Assembly (NCBI GenBank): GCA_003151275.1
Contig: PLXC01000171.1
Coordinates: forward strand, 3,039-67,038
Source: Candidatus Melainabacteria bacterium
GTDB lineage: Bacteria > Cyanobacteriota > Vampirovibrionia > Obscuribacterales > Obscuribacteraceae
Reading direction: 5' to 3'
Length of the DNA: 64,000 nucleotides
A program made the position numbers and the translations under genes. Under the pieces are notes generated by a model, which saw only the letters and a list, made by a program, of their open reading frames with translations, did not search any database and was not told where the DNA came from. Positions 17,495-27,093 of the stretch are shown one piece after another; within the stretch, counting starts at the first letter, position 1; the number at the start of each line of letters is the position of its first letter.

Positions 17495-17956
17495 CTACCG
17501 GAAACCATCCGCTTGATCGAATGGCGAAGATTCTATTTTTGATGGGCGCACCGAAGGCTCGATGCTCTGCTTCTCATTTTCAGCACTAGCCTCGTCCAGA
17601 ATGAAAGAGAGGAGCTGGACCATGTCTTCATAGCCCTCCGTGTCCTGTTCTGTGGCTTGCAACTGCCGACAGTAATCACGATAACTCTCGACCGTTGTCT
17701 TGAGCTGCTCGTAGACTGTCGAAGTGATGCCGGCATGTGGCGCTGCTGCGAAAAGAGCCAGCTGAGTTGCAGCCAGTCCGAAATTGTCGCAACGCATTGG
17801 ATCGTTGTTCGAAAACATGAACGCAAGCGTGATCAACGCCGTTCTGGGATCCGACTTGATCAGCGCTAACGGAAAGTCTTTTCCGATTGCATCCAATAAA
17901 TGACCCGACCGATTCAGAATGAATGTCGGTTTTAAAGATTCAGATGTAGTTTTCAT
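17495..17956 (-). CDS. helical protein of unknown function
   Basis: 153 residues, mostly predicted helix, with Cys at about residues 56 and 95 and a polar, Ser/Glu-rich C-terminal 30 residues. No signal peptide or membrane span. It lies 75 bp upstream of the M4 peptidase on the same strand and could be co-transcribed. No family recognised. Confidence 0.5.
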   Translation of the reverse strand: MKTTSESLKPTFILNRSGHLLDAIGKDFPLALIKSDPRTALITLAFMFSNNDPMRCDNFGLAATQLALFAAAPHAGITSTVYEQLKTTVESYRDYCRQLQATEQDTEGYEDMVQLLSFILDEASAENEKQSIEPSVRPSKIESSPFDQADGFR

Positions 17957-18112
17957 AATTCTCCATTTGGCGAAACCGACATATAGAGCGGCTTCGTTAA
18001 GTTAAAAATACGCCTCAATGCAGATGGCGATAGACGTACTAGAATGCAAGCCCCATGAGGAACATGACTGGGGCTGACTGGGGGCGAAATCCACTCGTGC
18101 ATAAATGCCCGG

Positions 18113-18325
18113 TTAGGCTTTAATGCAGCGTCGAGGACCGGGAATGATCGGCTGCTCTACTGGTTTGGGGTTGCCCTTGCAATCCGTCGGTAATCCGACG
18201 CTGTTCAGTCTCTGTGCCTTTTCATTGATGGAAAAGCCGCAGTGTTCGCATCGTTGCTGTTGTTTTTTCGGCGCAGAGACCATAAGTTTTTGGTCCTTTA
18301 GTGTTTGACAGTTTGTACAGTACAT
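18113..18325 (-). CDS. small zinc-ribbon protein
   Basis: 70 residues. MYCTNCQTL and RCEHCGFS give a CxxC...CxxC pair with 20 residues between the knuckles, a likely structural zinc site. A polar, Pro-rich tail follows. Translation is well supported by TAGGAGA 7 nt before the ATG. It may bind nucleic acid or a protein partner; nothing more specific can be said. Confidence 0.65.
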   Translation of the reverse strand: MYCTNCQTLKDQKLMVSAPKKQQQRCEHCGFSINEKAQRLNSVGLPTDCKGNPKPVEQPIIPGPRRCIKA

Positions 18326-18635
18326 AGTTCTCCTATTGCGAAACCTGCATGGTTTCAGCGTCTAAAAGGACCTCCTTTCGAAAGCCGGTTATGTGTGACG
18401 GGATTGAATTTGTTCGAGCAAGCGCTTCCTGAATGAAATTGTGGAGCTACGGCTGCCTTGTTAACTGGTAGCGTGAGTTGCGACTGTCGAGGAATGCGCT
18501 ATTGCTGGTGCTGTTTTCTCAAAGTTGATTTATGGTGGAAGGAATAATTCAGGCTAACAAAATGCTCTTGGGGAACCATTAGCAATTTCAATTAAATGAG
18601 CGCCTAGTAGAGGCTTTACGACTGTATGACTTTGC
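18326..18635. other. intergenic, no gene seen
   Basis: Upstream region of the zinc-ribbon gene. No coding frame or RNA recognised. The MocR-type motif pair starts just beyond it. Confidence 0.4.
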
Positions 18636-18670
18636 AGTGGACCTATAGTCTATGACATAGTGGACTTATG
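18636..18670. promoter_or_regulatory. direct repeat of candidate MocR operator
   Basis: AGTGGACCTAT (18636-18646) and AGTGGACTTAT (18659-18669) are direct repeats with a 23-bp period, about two helical turns. They match motifs on the other side of the MocR-type gene. Confidence 0.45.
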
Positions 18671-18697
18671 CTAACCAGGTGCACCGGCGATTTCAGA

Positions 18698-20155
18698 TCA
18701 GGTTAGTGACTGCGCAAATTTATTCACTAAGTCCTGTACGTTTTCGCTGGCTTTTCCGGCGAATGAAATCAGAAATTCCCCAGAGCGGTGACCGGTTACG
18801 TAATAAGCTTCTGTGGATACGATGGGCAGTCCCGCCTCTCGGCTGCGCCTTAAGATTTCCTCGTCAGTAAGGGGTAAATTGAAGCGCACCGCAATATGCA
18901 TTCCAGAACTGTATTTCGGGATTGTCACCCTGTCACCCAGCGAATGAGTCAGGGACGAAATCAGAGACTGCCTTCTCAGAGCGAAAATTTTTCGGGTCTT
19001 GCGAATGTGCCGCTCAAGCAATCCATCGTTTATGAAATCGGTTAGAGCATACTGTTCAAGCATCGAGAAGTTGCGTTCCGCCAGCGTCTTCGCTCTGGCT
19101 AAGATCGGTATCAGCGGCAGTGGCACCACGACAAATCCAATCGGCATTAGGGGAAATAAGATCTTCCAGAACGTGGAGATGTAGATTACCGATTCGTGGC
19201 GGTCCAACCCCTGTAACGCTGGTAGGGCTGGGGTTCCATAGTTGTATTCGCAGTCATAATCGTCCTCAATTATGTACGCATTTTGCTGAGCTGCCCAGTT
19301 CAACAGTTCGTTTCGCCGCGGTAGTGACATTACAGCACCCGTCGGATCGTGATGTGATGGCGTTACATATACGACTTTGCAATCGGGATGGCTGTTCAAT
19401 TGGGATACGATTAAGCCTTCCGAATCGACAGCAACAGGCACCACTTGAGCACCGAGAGCGCGGATTGTTTTGCGCGCAAACACGAATCCCGGATTTTCGA
19501 GCGCCACTTTGTCCGACTCGTTGATCAATAGCCTTGTGACTAGATTGACGGTTTGTTGAGAACCAGCAAAAACGGCAATCCTATCTGCGGTGCAGTCCAA
19601 ATTACGTGAGCGTCTTAGGTAGGCTGCAATTGCTTCACGCAAAGGCAGAAATCCCATCGGATCAACGCTGGCATCCAATCGTTTGGTTATGTGAGTTCGG
19701 CAATGCTTGAGAAGCAGTTGGCGCCATTGCTTGAGGGGTAACAATTCAGTCGGTGGTGCACCGAAATTCAGCTCAGGTTGATCAGCCGAAGTAGAAGTGA
19801 GCGTCTGTAATTTCATGATCCGCGAACTGTACTCAGACAGATGTATGTCTGAGTAGCCTGAGGTGTTCATGTCCAACTCAAGATCAGATGGACGGGCATT
19901 GCTCAAATTTTGTCTGGCACGAACGAATGTTCCTGATCCAGTGACAGTGTTTAGGTAGCCCTGGCTAACGAGTTCATCGTAGCTGTGCACAACTGTAATG
20001 CGAGAAAACCCGAGCGACTTGGAGAGATGACGCGATGAGGGCATCGCATCGCCGGGTTGTAAACGCCCGAGTTCAATGGACTCGCGCAGCGCATTCGCTA
20101 ACCTCCTGTATAGAGGCAGCGCTTCGTTTTTATCCAATTCGATGGCAAAGTCCAA
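18698..20155 (-). CDS. MocR/PdxR-type regulator (GntR wHTH + aminotransferase fold)
   Basis: 485 residues. Residues ~10-80 are a GntR-type winged helix (PLYRRLANALRESIELGRL, then PSSRHLSKSLGFSRITV). Residues ~125-485 are a fold-type I aminotransferase-like domain with IIEDDYDCEYN and the PLP-binding Lys in YISTFWKILFP. MocR proteins sense PLP or an amino-acid-derived ligand and bind direct repeats. Repeats of AGTGGACCTAT type occur at 18636, 20175, 20271, 20403, 20423 and 22570. The gene is divergent from the fatty acid hydroxylase gene and may control it and itself. No pdxST or gabT genes are nearby, so the ligand cannot be inferred. Confidence 0.88.
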   Translation of the reverse strand: MDFAIELDKNEALPLYRRLANALRESIELGRLQPGDAMPSSRHLSKSLGFSRITVVHSYDELVSQGYLNTVTGSGTFVRARQNLSNARPSDLELDMNTSGYSDIHLSEYSSRIMKLQTLTSTSADQPELNFGAPPTELLPLKQWRQLLLKHCRTHITKRLDASVDPMGFLPLREAIAAYLRRSRNLDCTADRIAVFAGSQQTVNLVTRLLINESDKVALENPGFVFARKTIRALGAQVVPVAVDSEGLIVSQLNSHPDCKVVYVTPSHHDPTGAVMSLPRRNELLNWAAQQNAYIIEDDYDCEYNYGTPALPALQGLDRHESVIYISTFWKILFPLMPIGFVVVPLPLIPILARAKTLAERNFSMLEQYALTDFINDGLLERHIRKTRKIFALRRQSLISSLTHSLGDRVTIPKYSSGMHIAVRFNLPLTDEEILRRSREAGLPIVSTEAYYVTGHRSGEFLISFAGKASENVQDLVNKFAQSLT

Positions 20156-20174
20156 TGCGTCCCTGTTCTTGTGG

Positions 20175-20185
20175 ATAGGTCCAGT
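20175..20185. promoter_or_regulatory. candidate MocR operator half-site
   Basis: ATAGGTCCAGT, the reverse complement of ACTGGACCTAT, 19 bp upstream of the MocR-type start codon. A weaker GGTGGACTGGACT lies at 20202-20214. The position suits autorepression. Confidence 0.45.
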
Positions 20186-20270
20186 TTAACATGACAGTTC
20201 GGGTGGACTGGACTCACTCCTGAAATGTGCTGATATATGGGCGTCGTCCGCTTTTTCGGAATGTTATGGC

Positions 20271-20284
20271 TTAGGTCCACTTTG
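20271..20284. promoter_or_regulatory. candidate MocR operator half-site
   Basis: TTAGGTCCACTTTG, the reverse complement of CAAAGTGGACCTAA, in the divergent intergenic region. Confidence 0.4.
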
Positions 20285-20402
20285 CGACTCGCAGGAAGCT
20301 TGATTGTTGCTTCAATAGCAATGCACCGGCGATGGCACCAAAACTGTCGTTGGGGTTCAGTGCCCATGCATTCCACGGACTGGTGTTAGCTCGGCCACGT
20401 GC

Positions 20403-20433
20403 AGTCCACTTATATAAGATCGATAGGTCCAGT
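20403..20433. promoter_or_regulatory. paired candidate MocR operator half-sites
   Basis: AGTCCACTTAT (20403-20413) and ATAGGTCCAGT (20423-20433) start 20 bp apart. TATATAAG lies between them and could be a promoter -10 region. The rest of 20434-20728 holds no gene I can see. Confidence 0.45.
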
Positions 20434-20728
20434 GTGAATCATGTAAGGCGTAAACCCGCTGAGCGCGTTCTAAACGACCTGTTTTACATAGAGAGGTCTT
20501 CAAGATATTTGTTAGGGTAAGGCAATAACTTCAGCAACCTCACAAGAAACATTCGGAGCGCGCGCTCACCACCTATGTTCTCTGCATCGCGAATTTCTGA
20601 ATTCCACTTTGGTGGTCTGACGCGCTTCATTTTCCGCTCGCCCATGCGAGTTTTGCTAACCGGGGAGTGATTTCGCTCGCCCTAATTGACAGGCTCGCGT
20701 AAGAACGAGCTGCGAAAAGGAGGCTTTT

Positions 20729-21694
20729 ATGTCAGGTAACGACATCTACTTATTCAGTCGCCCTGCTCCGCGTCATGCACTCAAAGTCGCATGTCGGGCT
20801 GTTTGGGCTGTAATTCTAGTGTTTTTTCTTTTGGGCATTGCCATTAGCCCTAGCCAGAGTGTCAAAATGCTAACGGCATTGCACGGAGGCTATGAAGCGA
20901 ATCTTGGTGTGACCGTGGTCACCATTGTTCTAGAGATGATACTGAAAGCGGTGCTTCTAATTGAGGTTGTCGGCTACGTCTATCATCGGTTTCTGCAGCA
21001 TCTGGGGCTGTTCACTCGCCTTGGTTATGCCTTCCGCAGAAATCAAAAGTACCATTGGAATCATCACAATGTTCGGTATCCAGTCGGGCGCTTTTACAAA
21101 CGGCCCGTCAAATACTCGCCTTCCGAACAAGGTTTCTCTTGGGGCTGGGCCGTTCCTGGAACAATTCTTGCTTCCCTCTACTTGTTCTGTTATGGCATTC
21201 ACCTGCCCTCGATCAGTTTTGTGGCAGGCATGGCCGCCTACGCAAAGTTGGTGGTCGATAAAGTTCATCAGCGATTTCACGAGGGTCTGAATTCCGAGGG
21301 CAACGGCGCTTACTTTCGTTGGTTGGATAAAGTGCACTTGCTGCACCATTTCGATCAACGTTGCAACTTTACGATCGTGCATCCGCTGATGGACTTCCTT
21401 TTCGGAACATACAAGAAACCCGGCAAGCACGCAGACGAGTTGGCGATTGCAGTCGACGAGAGCAGAGCGATTGTGTCTGACTTAATCAACTGGTCATACA
21501 TGCTCATGGAAGCAAATCCTACTGAGTATGCCGTTTTCGTCTCTGCCGTTCGGAAACATTCCCGCTTGCGCGGCAAGCTCATGAAAGTGGTAGACGTTCT
21601 CAATGAGCGCCTCTCTTTTTGTGCACAGGATAAACGAGCAAGGACATTACGTGATCGAGCGATCGACTTGCTTAACGCCACTGCTCTTCAATGA
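20729..21694 (+). CDS. fatty acid hydroxylase/sterol desaturase superfamily membrane enzyme
   Basis: 321 residues. At least three hydrophobic regions (about 22-42, 62-85, 145-170) carry the di-iron His motifs of the superfamily: YHRFLQH, KYHWNHHN, VHQRFHE and VHLLHHFDQRCNF. Members hydroxylate or desaturate lipids, carotenoids or sterols using O2. The substrate cannot be read here, and beta-carotene hydroxylase-like activity is possible. The C-terminal ~80 residues are a soluble helical extension not usual for the family. AAGGAGG precedes the ATG. The gene is divergent from the MocR-type regulator, with candidate operators in between, and is followed 104 bp later by the TauE gene. Confidence 0.78.
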   Translation: MSGNDIYLFSRPAPRHALKVACRAVWAVILVFFLLGIAISPSQSVKMLTALHGGYEANLGVTVVTIVLEMILKAVLLIEVVGYVYHRFLQHLGLFTRLGYAFRRNQKYHWNHHNVRYPVGRFYKRPVKYSPSEQGFSWGWAVPGTILASLYLFCYGIHLPSISFVAGMAAYAKLVVDKVHQRFHEGLNSEGNGAYFRWLDKVHLLHHFDQRCNFTIVHPLMDFLFGTYKKPGKHADELAIAVDESRAIVSDLINWSYMLMEANPTEYAVFVSAVRKHSRLRGKLMKVVDVLNERLSFCAQDKRARTLRDRAIDLLNATALQ

Positions 21695-21798
21695 GCGTGA
21701 AAGTTCGTCGATCCTCCCGGCTAGCCTTGATCGGCTAATTTTGATCAGCGTTGCTGCACAGGCAATGCTGTCTTTTGAAGGAATGGAGGCTTTTTATT

Positions 21799-22563
21799 AT
21801 GAGCGACTTTTCAACTGCATTGTTCGTCCTGCTTGGTTTGTTGGCAGGATCTTTGAGTGGCTTGCTTGGCATCGGTGGCGGAGTTATTCTCGTGCCGGCG
21901 CTTGTGCTTGTCTTTGGCTTTTCTCAACATTTGGCGCAAGGCACCACGCTCGCGCTGATGATACCGCCCATAGGGTTGTTGGCTGCCTGGAATTACTACA
22001 AGAAAGGCGGTGTGGATTTACGCATCGCCGCTCTTGTGTGTGTTGGCTTTGCTTTTGGTGGATTGTTTGGCGCCAAACTTTCCGCTTTGGTTTCGAGTGC
22101 GGCGCTGTCACATGTGTTTGCGATTAGTTTGTTTTTGATTGCAATCAAAATGTTGTTGCCGGGCGGATCAAATCGCACAGAAGAGTCAGTGGAGAGCTAT
22201 CCCTTCAATTTCAGGAATGGCGCACTTTTGATTTGTCTTGGCTTAACGGCCGGGATTGTTAGCGGATTGCTTGGCATCGGCGGCGGTATCATCATCGTTC
22301 CCTCACTCGTGTTTTTGTTCGGCTTGCCTCAGCATGTGGCGCAGGGAACAACGGTTATGCTGATGGTTCCACCGATTGGATTGTTAGGGGCTCGTGAATA
22401 TTTCCTGCAAGGCAATGTCGACCTCGCCGCAGGCGGTCTGATTTGTGCGGGATTTTTCGTCGGCGCATTTTTCGGTTCTAAACTTGCGGCGTCGGTGCCA
22501 AGCCAGGCGCTGTCTAAGGTGTTTGGCATAGCCATGCTGCTCATCGCTTGCAAGATTTGGTAG
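21799..22563 (+). CDS. TauE/SafE-family anion transporter
   Basis: 254 residues from the ATG at 21799 (GGAGG 9 nt upstream). The protein is an internal duplication. Each half has a Gly-rich first helix (SGLLGIGGGVILVPAL and SGLLGIGGGIIIVPSL), then QHxAQGTT, PPIGLL, and a later FGAK/FGSK motif. About eight membrane helices are expected. Family members export or import sulfonates, sulfite or similar organic anions. The substrate is unknown here. A motif AGTCCACTTTAT just downstream (22570) matches the candidate MocR sites. Confidence 0.85.
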   Translation: MSDFSTALFVLLGLLAGSLSGLLGIGGGVILVPALVLVFGFSQHLAQGTTLALMIPPIGLLAAWNYYKKGGVDLRIAALVCVGFAFGGLFGAKLSALVSSAALSHVFAISLFLIAIKMLLPGGSNRTEESVESYPFNFRNGALLICLGLTAGIVSGLLGIGGGIIIVPSLVFLFGLPQHVAQGTTVMLMVPPIGLLGAREYFLQGNVDLAAGGLICAGFFVGAFFGSKLAASVPSQALSKVFGIAMLLIACKIW

Positions 22564-22891
22564 GACACAAGTCCACTTTATGTTGCAAAACTTGTAGGGC
22601 GAAGCATGTTCTTCACCCTCACTGATGTTCTACGCGCTTGCCCTGAGCGTCGTGAAGATTGTTTAGACCATTTGCGATACGAGTCGATCGATCGTACCAA
22701 ATTGGTTTAGGCAATTTTTGCGACGCTGCCAGATTGTTTGCTGGGATCGTCGGATTCCGCACCGTTCAGCTTCTACAGCTTTTTTGAAAGATGTTTGATA
22801 CTACACTATGTCGTTAGTTTTGGAAAAAGATAACGCAGGGGGTGGGCTGTTTCCAGCTTCCCTGCGTCATCTTAAGAGGCATGCTACCCAA

Positions 22892-22919
22892 AAATCAGAC
22901 CCTGGAAAGGGTCTGATTT
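22892..22919 (-). terminator. intrinsic terminator of 23001-24821 gene
   Basis: AAATCAGACCC (22892-22902) and GGGTCTGATTT (22909-22919) form a perfect 11-bp stem with a 6-nt loop. On the minus strand it is followed by a T-run. The surrounding 22564-23000 holds no gene. Confidence 0.75.
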
Positions 22920-23000
22920 AGTCCTGGGCGAACATCGAGTGGATAACGCAATAGCAAGGAGCTAGGGCGAACCCCAGGTCAGTTCTGCCCAAGCGTCTGC

Positions 23001-24821
23001 TTAGTGCTTTTCGACAGCGGTCTTTTGCTCCAGCCTGGTGCATTCCATGGCGCTGACAGCAAGCTCATTGCCGCCCTCCAAATCCAGGTAGGAGATGGCC
23101 ACGGTGTCACCTTCCTTGACCATCGAGATCTTGGCGTAGGTGTCGCGAGTGACGGTGAACACGCGCGTGTCGCCCTCGATCAGGAGAGTCCACACGTTGG
23201 GCTGCTGCATCGAACCGGGCACGATGCCGTAGCCGATCACCTTGCCGCTCAACTTCTTTGCTTCGGCCGCTTGCGAGATGTGCCCGGTGCCGCTGCGCTT
23301 GTGAGCGAGTTGCGAGGCATATTGTCCGAGCGCTCGGTTCATGTCCGGCGCAAAGATGACCTCCGAGGCGTTCTGTGTGTGAGCATGAAGCAACGCCACA
23401 CCCGCGAAGCCTTTGCCCGTTGACTGGGGGCTGGTAATGACTGCCATCCAGGTCAATTCTCCATAGATGGAGTAGAGCTGAACCTGGTCGACTTCGAGAT
23501 TCTTGCCCAGGAACACAGGCGCGTGCTGAATCGTTTCCTGGACTGTATTGCCGGTGTTGAAGCCGCGCACACCCTGGTAGATGACCGCTTCGTTCTTCCG
23601 TGTGTCATAGACGACCAGTCCGGCCACTGCGTGATCAGAAGCGTTGATCGAGGTCATCGGAATGACCCAGGCGCTGTGGCTGTCGGTGGTGTAGTTGAGG
23701 TCGAACTCAGAGGGCTTGAGCGACCCATCTTTGCGGAAGCCAAACCAAACGCTCCAGGGATTCTGGCGCGCGTAGTCATTGTCGTAGTAGCCATAGCTCG
23801 TCACGTAGCCCGAAATCAAGGAAAGAGGCATGGCACGCTCGATCCACTCAGGCTCTTTGCCCAAGTCGTAGGTGCTGACCTTCGGAGTGGGATCGGAGAC
23901 GTCGACAACGATCACCTTTTCGATCTTGAGACCGCCGACGCCTTCGAACTGGTTCAAAGCGTAGGAAACTATCCAATGGGGATGCCAGTCGTCGTCAACC
24001 TCGAACTTCTTCTCCACCATCTCGCCTTTATCGAACCCCATTTGATAGAGGTACCGATGCAGGTTCTGGTGGAAGCTTCCGTTCTCGAAAAGCGTGATGT
24101 GGAAGTCGAGCCGAACCGTAGCGTCCTTGTTCGGATCCTGGGCATCAACCACGACGTAGCCAGGGCTTTCGAAAGTTTCACCGCGCAGCGGGCCCCAGAA
24201 GTCTTCCGAGCTGTTGGCGAAGATCAAGGGTGCAATCCAGTAGCGGTGGCCATGAACTGCCTGCAGCACGTAACCATCGGGATCGATTTTGAAGCGGCTG
24301 CCCAGATTCTGGGAGGTACTGGTCAGCGCGGTCTGTCCTTTAAAGACGGCGACGTTCTTCGAGACTTGCACCATCTTGTTCGGGTCGGTAGGAGGCACTG
24401 TCTCGTTGGCTGCGGCAACGCGAACGTTAGCCAGGCCGGCGAAGCGTTGACCGTTGCCTGGACCCCAGGTGCTGTAGCCGATCTGGGTGAGCGGAATAGC
24501 AATTAGCAGCAAGACGGACGCGCCGATGCTCCAGACGAAAGTGCGCACGTGATGTTCATTGAAGGCAAGCCCCAGCACTACTGCCGGTGCCACTGCCAGG
24601 AAGATGAGAGGCCAGAATCCGCCGAGTGTGCCCTGGAATTCGGGGGTGAAGTAGTACATCATGAAGCGCGTCAGAAGCAGCACGCCAACAAAAGTGCCGG
24701 CGCACAGTTTGCCGAAGTGTTTGGTGCGCTCCGCAGCGATCATGCTCAAACCGGCGAAGATGCCGGTGGCGATGGTCGCGATAATCAGGGCCAATGGCCA
24801 GAAATGCGAGTCGAAGATCAT
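23001..24821 (-). CDS. membrane protein with large C-terminal soluble domain, unknown
   Basis: 606 residues. Four transmembrane helices occupy ~7-27, 39-58, 69-87 and 92-116. A ~490-residue soluble region follows, rich in beta strands, Trp and Tyr, with a distinct small beta domain near the C-terminus (~535-595). The pattern suggests a membrane-anchored extracytoplasmic domain. I do not recognise the family. GGAG lies 9 nt before the ATG, and a strong terminator follows. Base composition is much richer in G+C than the neighbours, as in the other minus-strand blocks at 336-3099, 30402-32079 and 45150-47144. Long plus-strand frames across it are antisense shadows. Confidence 0.75.
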   Translation of the reverse strand: MIFDSHFWPLALIIATIATGIFAGLSMIAAERTKHFGKLCAGTFVGVLLLTRFMMYYFTPEFQGTLGGFWPLIFLAVAPAVVLGLAFNEHHVRTFVWSIGASVLLLIAIPLTQIGYSTWGPGNGQRFAGLANVRVAAANETVPPTDPNKMVQVSKNVAVFKGQTALTSTSQNLGSRFKIDPDGYVLQAVHGHRYWIAPLIFANSSEDFWGPLRGETFESPGYVVVDAQDPNKDATVRLDFHITLFENGSFHQNLHRYLYQMGFDKGEMVEKKFEVDDDWHPHWIVSYALNQFEGVGGLKIEKVIVVDVSDPTPKVSTYDLGKEPEWIERAMPLSLISGYVTSYGYYDNDYARQNPWSVWFGFRKDGSLKPSEFDLNYTTDSHSAWVIPMTSINASDHAVAGLVVYDTRKNEAVIYQGVRGFNTGNTVQETIQHAPVFLGKNLEVDQVQLYSIYGELTWMAVITSPQSTGKGFAGVALLHAHTQNASEVIFAPDMNRALGQYASQLAHKRSGTGHISQAAEAKKLSGKVIGYGIVPGSMQQPNVWTLLIEGDTRVFTVTRDTYAKISMVKEGDTVAISYLDLEGGNELAVSAMECTRLEQKTAVEKH

Positions 24822-25494
24822 TTGTGTATGCTCCAGTGGCTGAGTTCACGAAATGCGATTAGCCAGGTCGCATCCGTTGATCTCACGGCTGTCAAAATAT
24901 CAACTGCTGTGGAGATCGAATTGAGCTAACGCGCTAGCGCTGGCTAATGAAGTAGCGGATCCACTTGCTTTCAACCCTTATTTGCTCGAAAGTGTTCCAA
25001 ACCAGAAGCGTGGTGCACGCATCTAACTAACTCTGATAAAGCGCTGAAGAATTGCTTGTGGTTGGGATTCGGGAGGGTTGAAAAGTAGACAGCTCAACCT
25101 ATCAAAAGAGATCAGCGTCCCTCAAGTCTTATGCTGAAAGCGATACTAAAAGCACAGTTACAGATTCCTAAGAAAGCCGCAAAGAAGGAATGCGGGGCTT
25201 TCTCAGAGTAGCGCTAGCTTGCGCCACCACAAGCGCTGACTGTAAAAAATTGATTCACATTATCAGTTCATGTCGCCTGCATTTGTTCAACAAGCTCGCG
25301 CTAAGCGCCTTTAGCCTTCGGTTTTTATTTATTTTTGGGCATCGATCTTTAATAATCTGCGCCCGATGCAGTCACCACTAGTGGTGCATTTTTATAATCA
25401 ACCGCTGGAATGTTTCCTAACATAGTATTGCGTTTCAAGCTAATCTGCCCTGGTACGCTGCCAGGGCAATTTGATCTTCACTGTCGTCCTCGGT
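24822..25494. other. intergenic with several hairpins, no gene
   Basis: Holds a terminator-like hairpin AGAAAGCC.../GGCTTTCT at 25171-25203, a palindrome CACCACTAGTGGTG at 25373-25386 followed by CATTTTTAT, and the thrB terminator at 25447. A 63-codon plus-strand frame at 25190 is not supported. Confidence 0.45.
25447..25467 (-). terminator. terminator of homoserine kinase gene
   Basis: GCCCTGG-tacgctg-CCAGGGC, 28 bp past the stop codon of the minus-strand gene. The T-tract is weak. Confidence 0.6.
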
Positions 25495-26493
25495 TTAGAA
25501 TCCGCGAATTTGCCTGATTCCGTCTTCGTCGACGCGTAGATCTAGCACGCGGGGGTGATCATTTTGGGCTGCTGCCCACTCTTCGATATGAGCGAGAACA
25601 TCGGCTCGATGTCTTTCGTTGACGATAACCAGCATTGACGGACCACCGGCGCTTAAAACGCAACCCAATATTGGTTGATTGACCATGGCCCGGCGCAATG
25701 ATGCCAGTTCCGGGACGAGGACTTCACGATAAGGCTCATGCAAGCGGTCGTGAAGCGCTTCTTTGAGCGTATTCTCGTCACAAGTTGTGATCGCTGAGAT
25801 TAGCATGGCAGCGCGCTGCATGTTCCATACGGCATCTGCGTGGCTGACTGTCTTGGGCAGAACCGCTCGCGATTTTTCTGTTTTCATGCGATAGCTCGGC
25901 ACGACAAAAATTGTGCGCCAAGTGGTGGGCCAATTAAGCTGACGAGCGACGATGCTATTCGAGGTTGCAGATGGCGCCGCGATCACGAATTTACCCATCA
26001 GGCTGGCAGCAAGCGTTTCGCTGTGCCCCTCTAAGAGAGACGCTTGAGCGAGCAGGCTACCCGTAGTTGGCACCCGATCTTTGAACACGTTGTCCGCCCA
26101 AAGGGCGCCCAGGATGGCCGCTGCGCTGCTTCCCAGTCCGCAGCCAAGAGGGATGTCCGAATCTACGTGGATGCGGATGCGGTCCAGCATGTCCGTTTGA
26201 TCCTTCCAAAGTTGTTTTAGGATTCTGTAGACGAGATTGCCTGTGTCTTGCGGCAAACTCGACTGGGCGATGGCGCCTGAGAAAGTTATCAAAGGCATTT
26301 CGCTGTTCTTTGTTTCTAAGAGCGTGAAGGTGAGCCGGCAATACAGAGACAAAGCCAGTCCAAAGCAATCGAATCCTGGTCCGAGATTGCTTGTGCTGCC
26401 AGGTATGCGCAGCGTAAGGCGTTTCCCGCTTTGAGAGGGAGCATCGGCTGCTGTTGTAATGTGTGGCTCTGACATTTGAAACGATCTTCGCAT
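25495..26493 (-). CDS. thrB: homoserine kinase
   Basis: 332 residues from the ATG at 26493, chosen because GGGAG lies 7 nt upstream; ATG 26475 would give a 326-residue protein without a clear site. It is a GHMP kinase: the N-terminal strand reads RIPGSTSNLGPGFDCFGLAL, the ATP loop is IPLGCGLGSSAAA, and the C-terminal Gly-rich motif is GCVLSAGGPSM. It phosphorylates homoserine for threonine synthesis in the cytoplasm. No thrA or thrC lies beside it. Confidence 0.9.
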   Translation of the reverse strand: MRRSFQMSEPHITTAADAPSQSGKRLTLRIPGSTSNLGPGFDCFGLALSLYCRLTFTLLETKNSEMPLITFSGAIAQSSLPQDTGNLVYRILKQLWKDQTDMLDRIRIHVDSDIPLGCGLGSSAAAILGALWADNVFKDRVPTTGSLLAQASLLEGHSETLAASLMGKFVIAAPSATSNSIVARQLNWPTTWRTIFVVPSYRMKTEKSRAVLPKTVSHADAVWNMQRAAMLISAITTCDENTLKEALHDRLHEPYREVLVPELASLRRAMVNQPILGCVLSAGGPSMLVIVNERHRADVLAHIEEWAAAQNDHPRVLDLRVDEDGIRQIRGF

Positions 26494-26723
26494 TACTTGC
26501 TCCCAAATCATATACCGCAGTGAATTTCTTAAATAACCTGCGTCGGTTAAATCGCGGGATATTTGATTATGTAGCCTCAATTTACACGCCGACTATTACC
26601 AAGAGGTTACTGATGATATAGACTCGCCTGGTGCCACTATCTGCGGTGCGAAATTTTGTTATTCGAGTGTTGATCGTAGAAGATCAGGAGATGGTCCGAT
26701 TGCGGTGCTAATTCCCAGAAGGA

Positions 26724-26885
26724 ATGTCGGTGTGCACCGTCGACGGCACTCCCTTGAGGATGATTGCCGATCCGTTGATTGGCAGGGTTTTCGCGGATCG
26801 TTATGATATTCTCGCCCAGTTGGGTGTTGGCTGCATGAGCACAGTGTATAAAACCAAACACAAGTTCATGAAGGCTCAAGGCTGA
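26724..26885 (+). pseudogene. N-terminal remnant of a Ser/Thr protein kinase
   Basis: A 53-codon frame starts at ATG 26724 with AAGGA just before it. It reads ...DPLIGRVFADRYDILAQLG, then VGCMSTVYKTKH, then FMKAQG and stop. This is the start of a bacterial Hanks-type kinase (glycine-rich loop LGxGxxSTVYK) cut off before the ATP-binding Lys of the VAVK strand. No further kinase sequence was found downstream before the response regulator at 27094. The flanking DNA 26494-26723 and 26886-27093 shows nothing else. Confidence 0.65.
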
Positions 26886-27093
26886 TTTGATTCAGTCCGC
26901 GAAGATGTCTAGTCGGGAGTGCTTGAGTTTAATGGGATCCGCCTAGGATTAGGGGCAAGCCAAGAGCACAACTATATTCTTCGTCTAATGTGTGAGCCTT
27001 GCTGATTAGGGTTATACAATTGGAAGCGGGCGAAACCAGGGTATGAATTGAATGTAGTTGGCCAGCTGTAGTTGATTTTGTCGCAAGGGTTCC

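Noticed and set aside
25190..25381. 63-codon plus-strand frame
   Set aside because: No ribosome site; it starts within a terminator-like hairpin and the product has no recognisable pattern.
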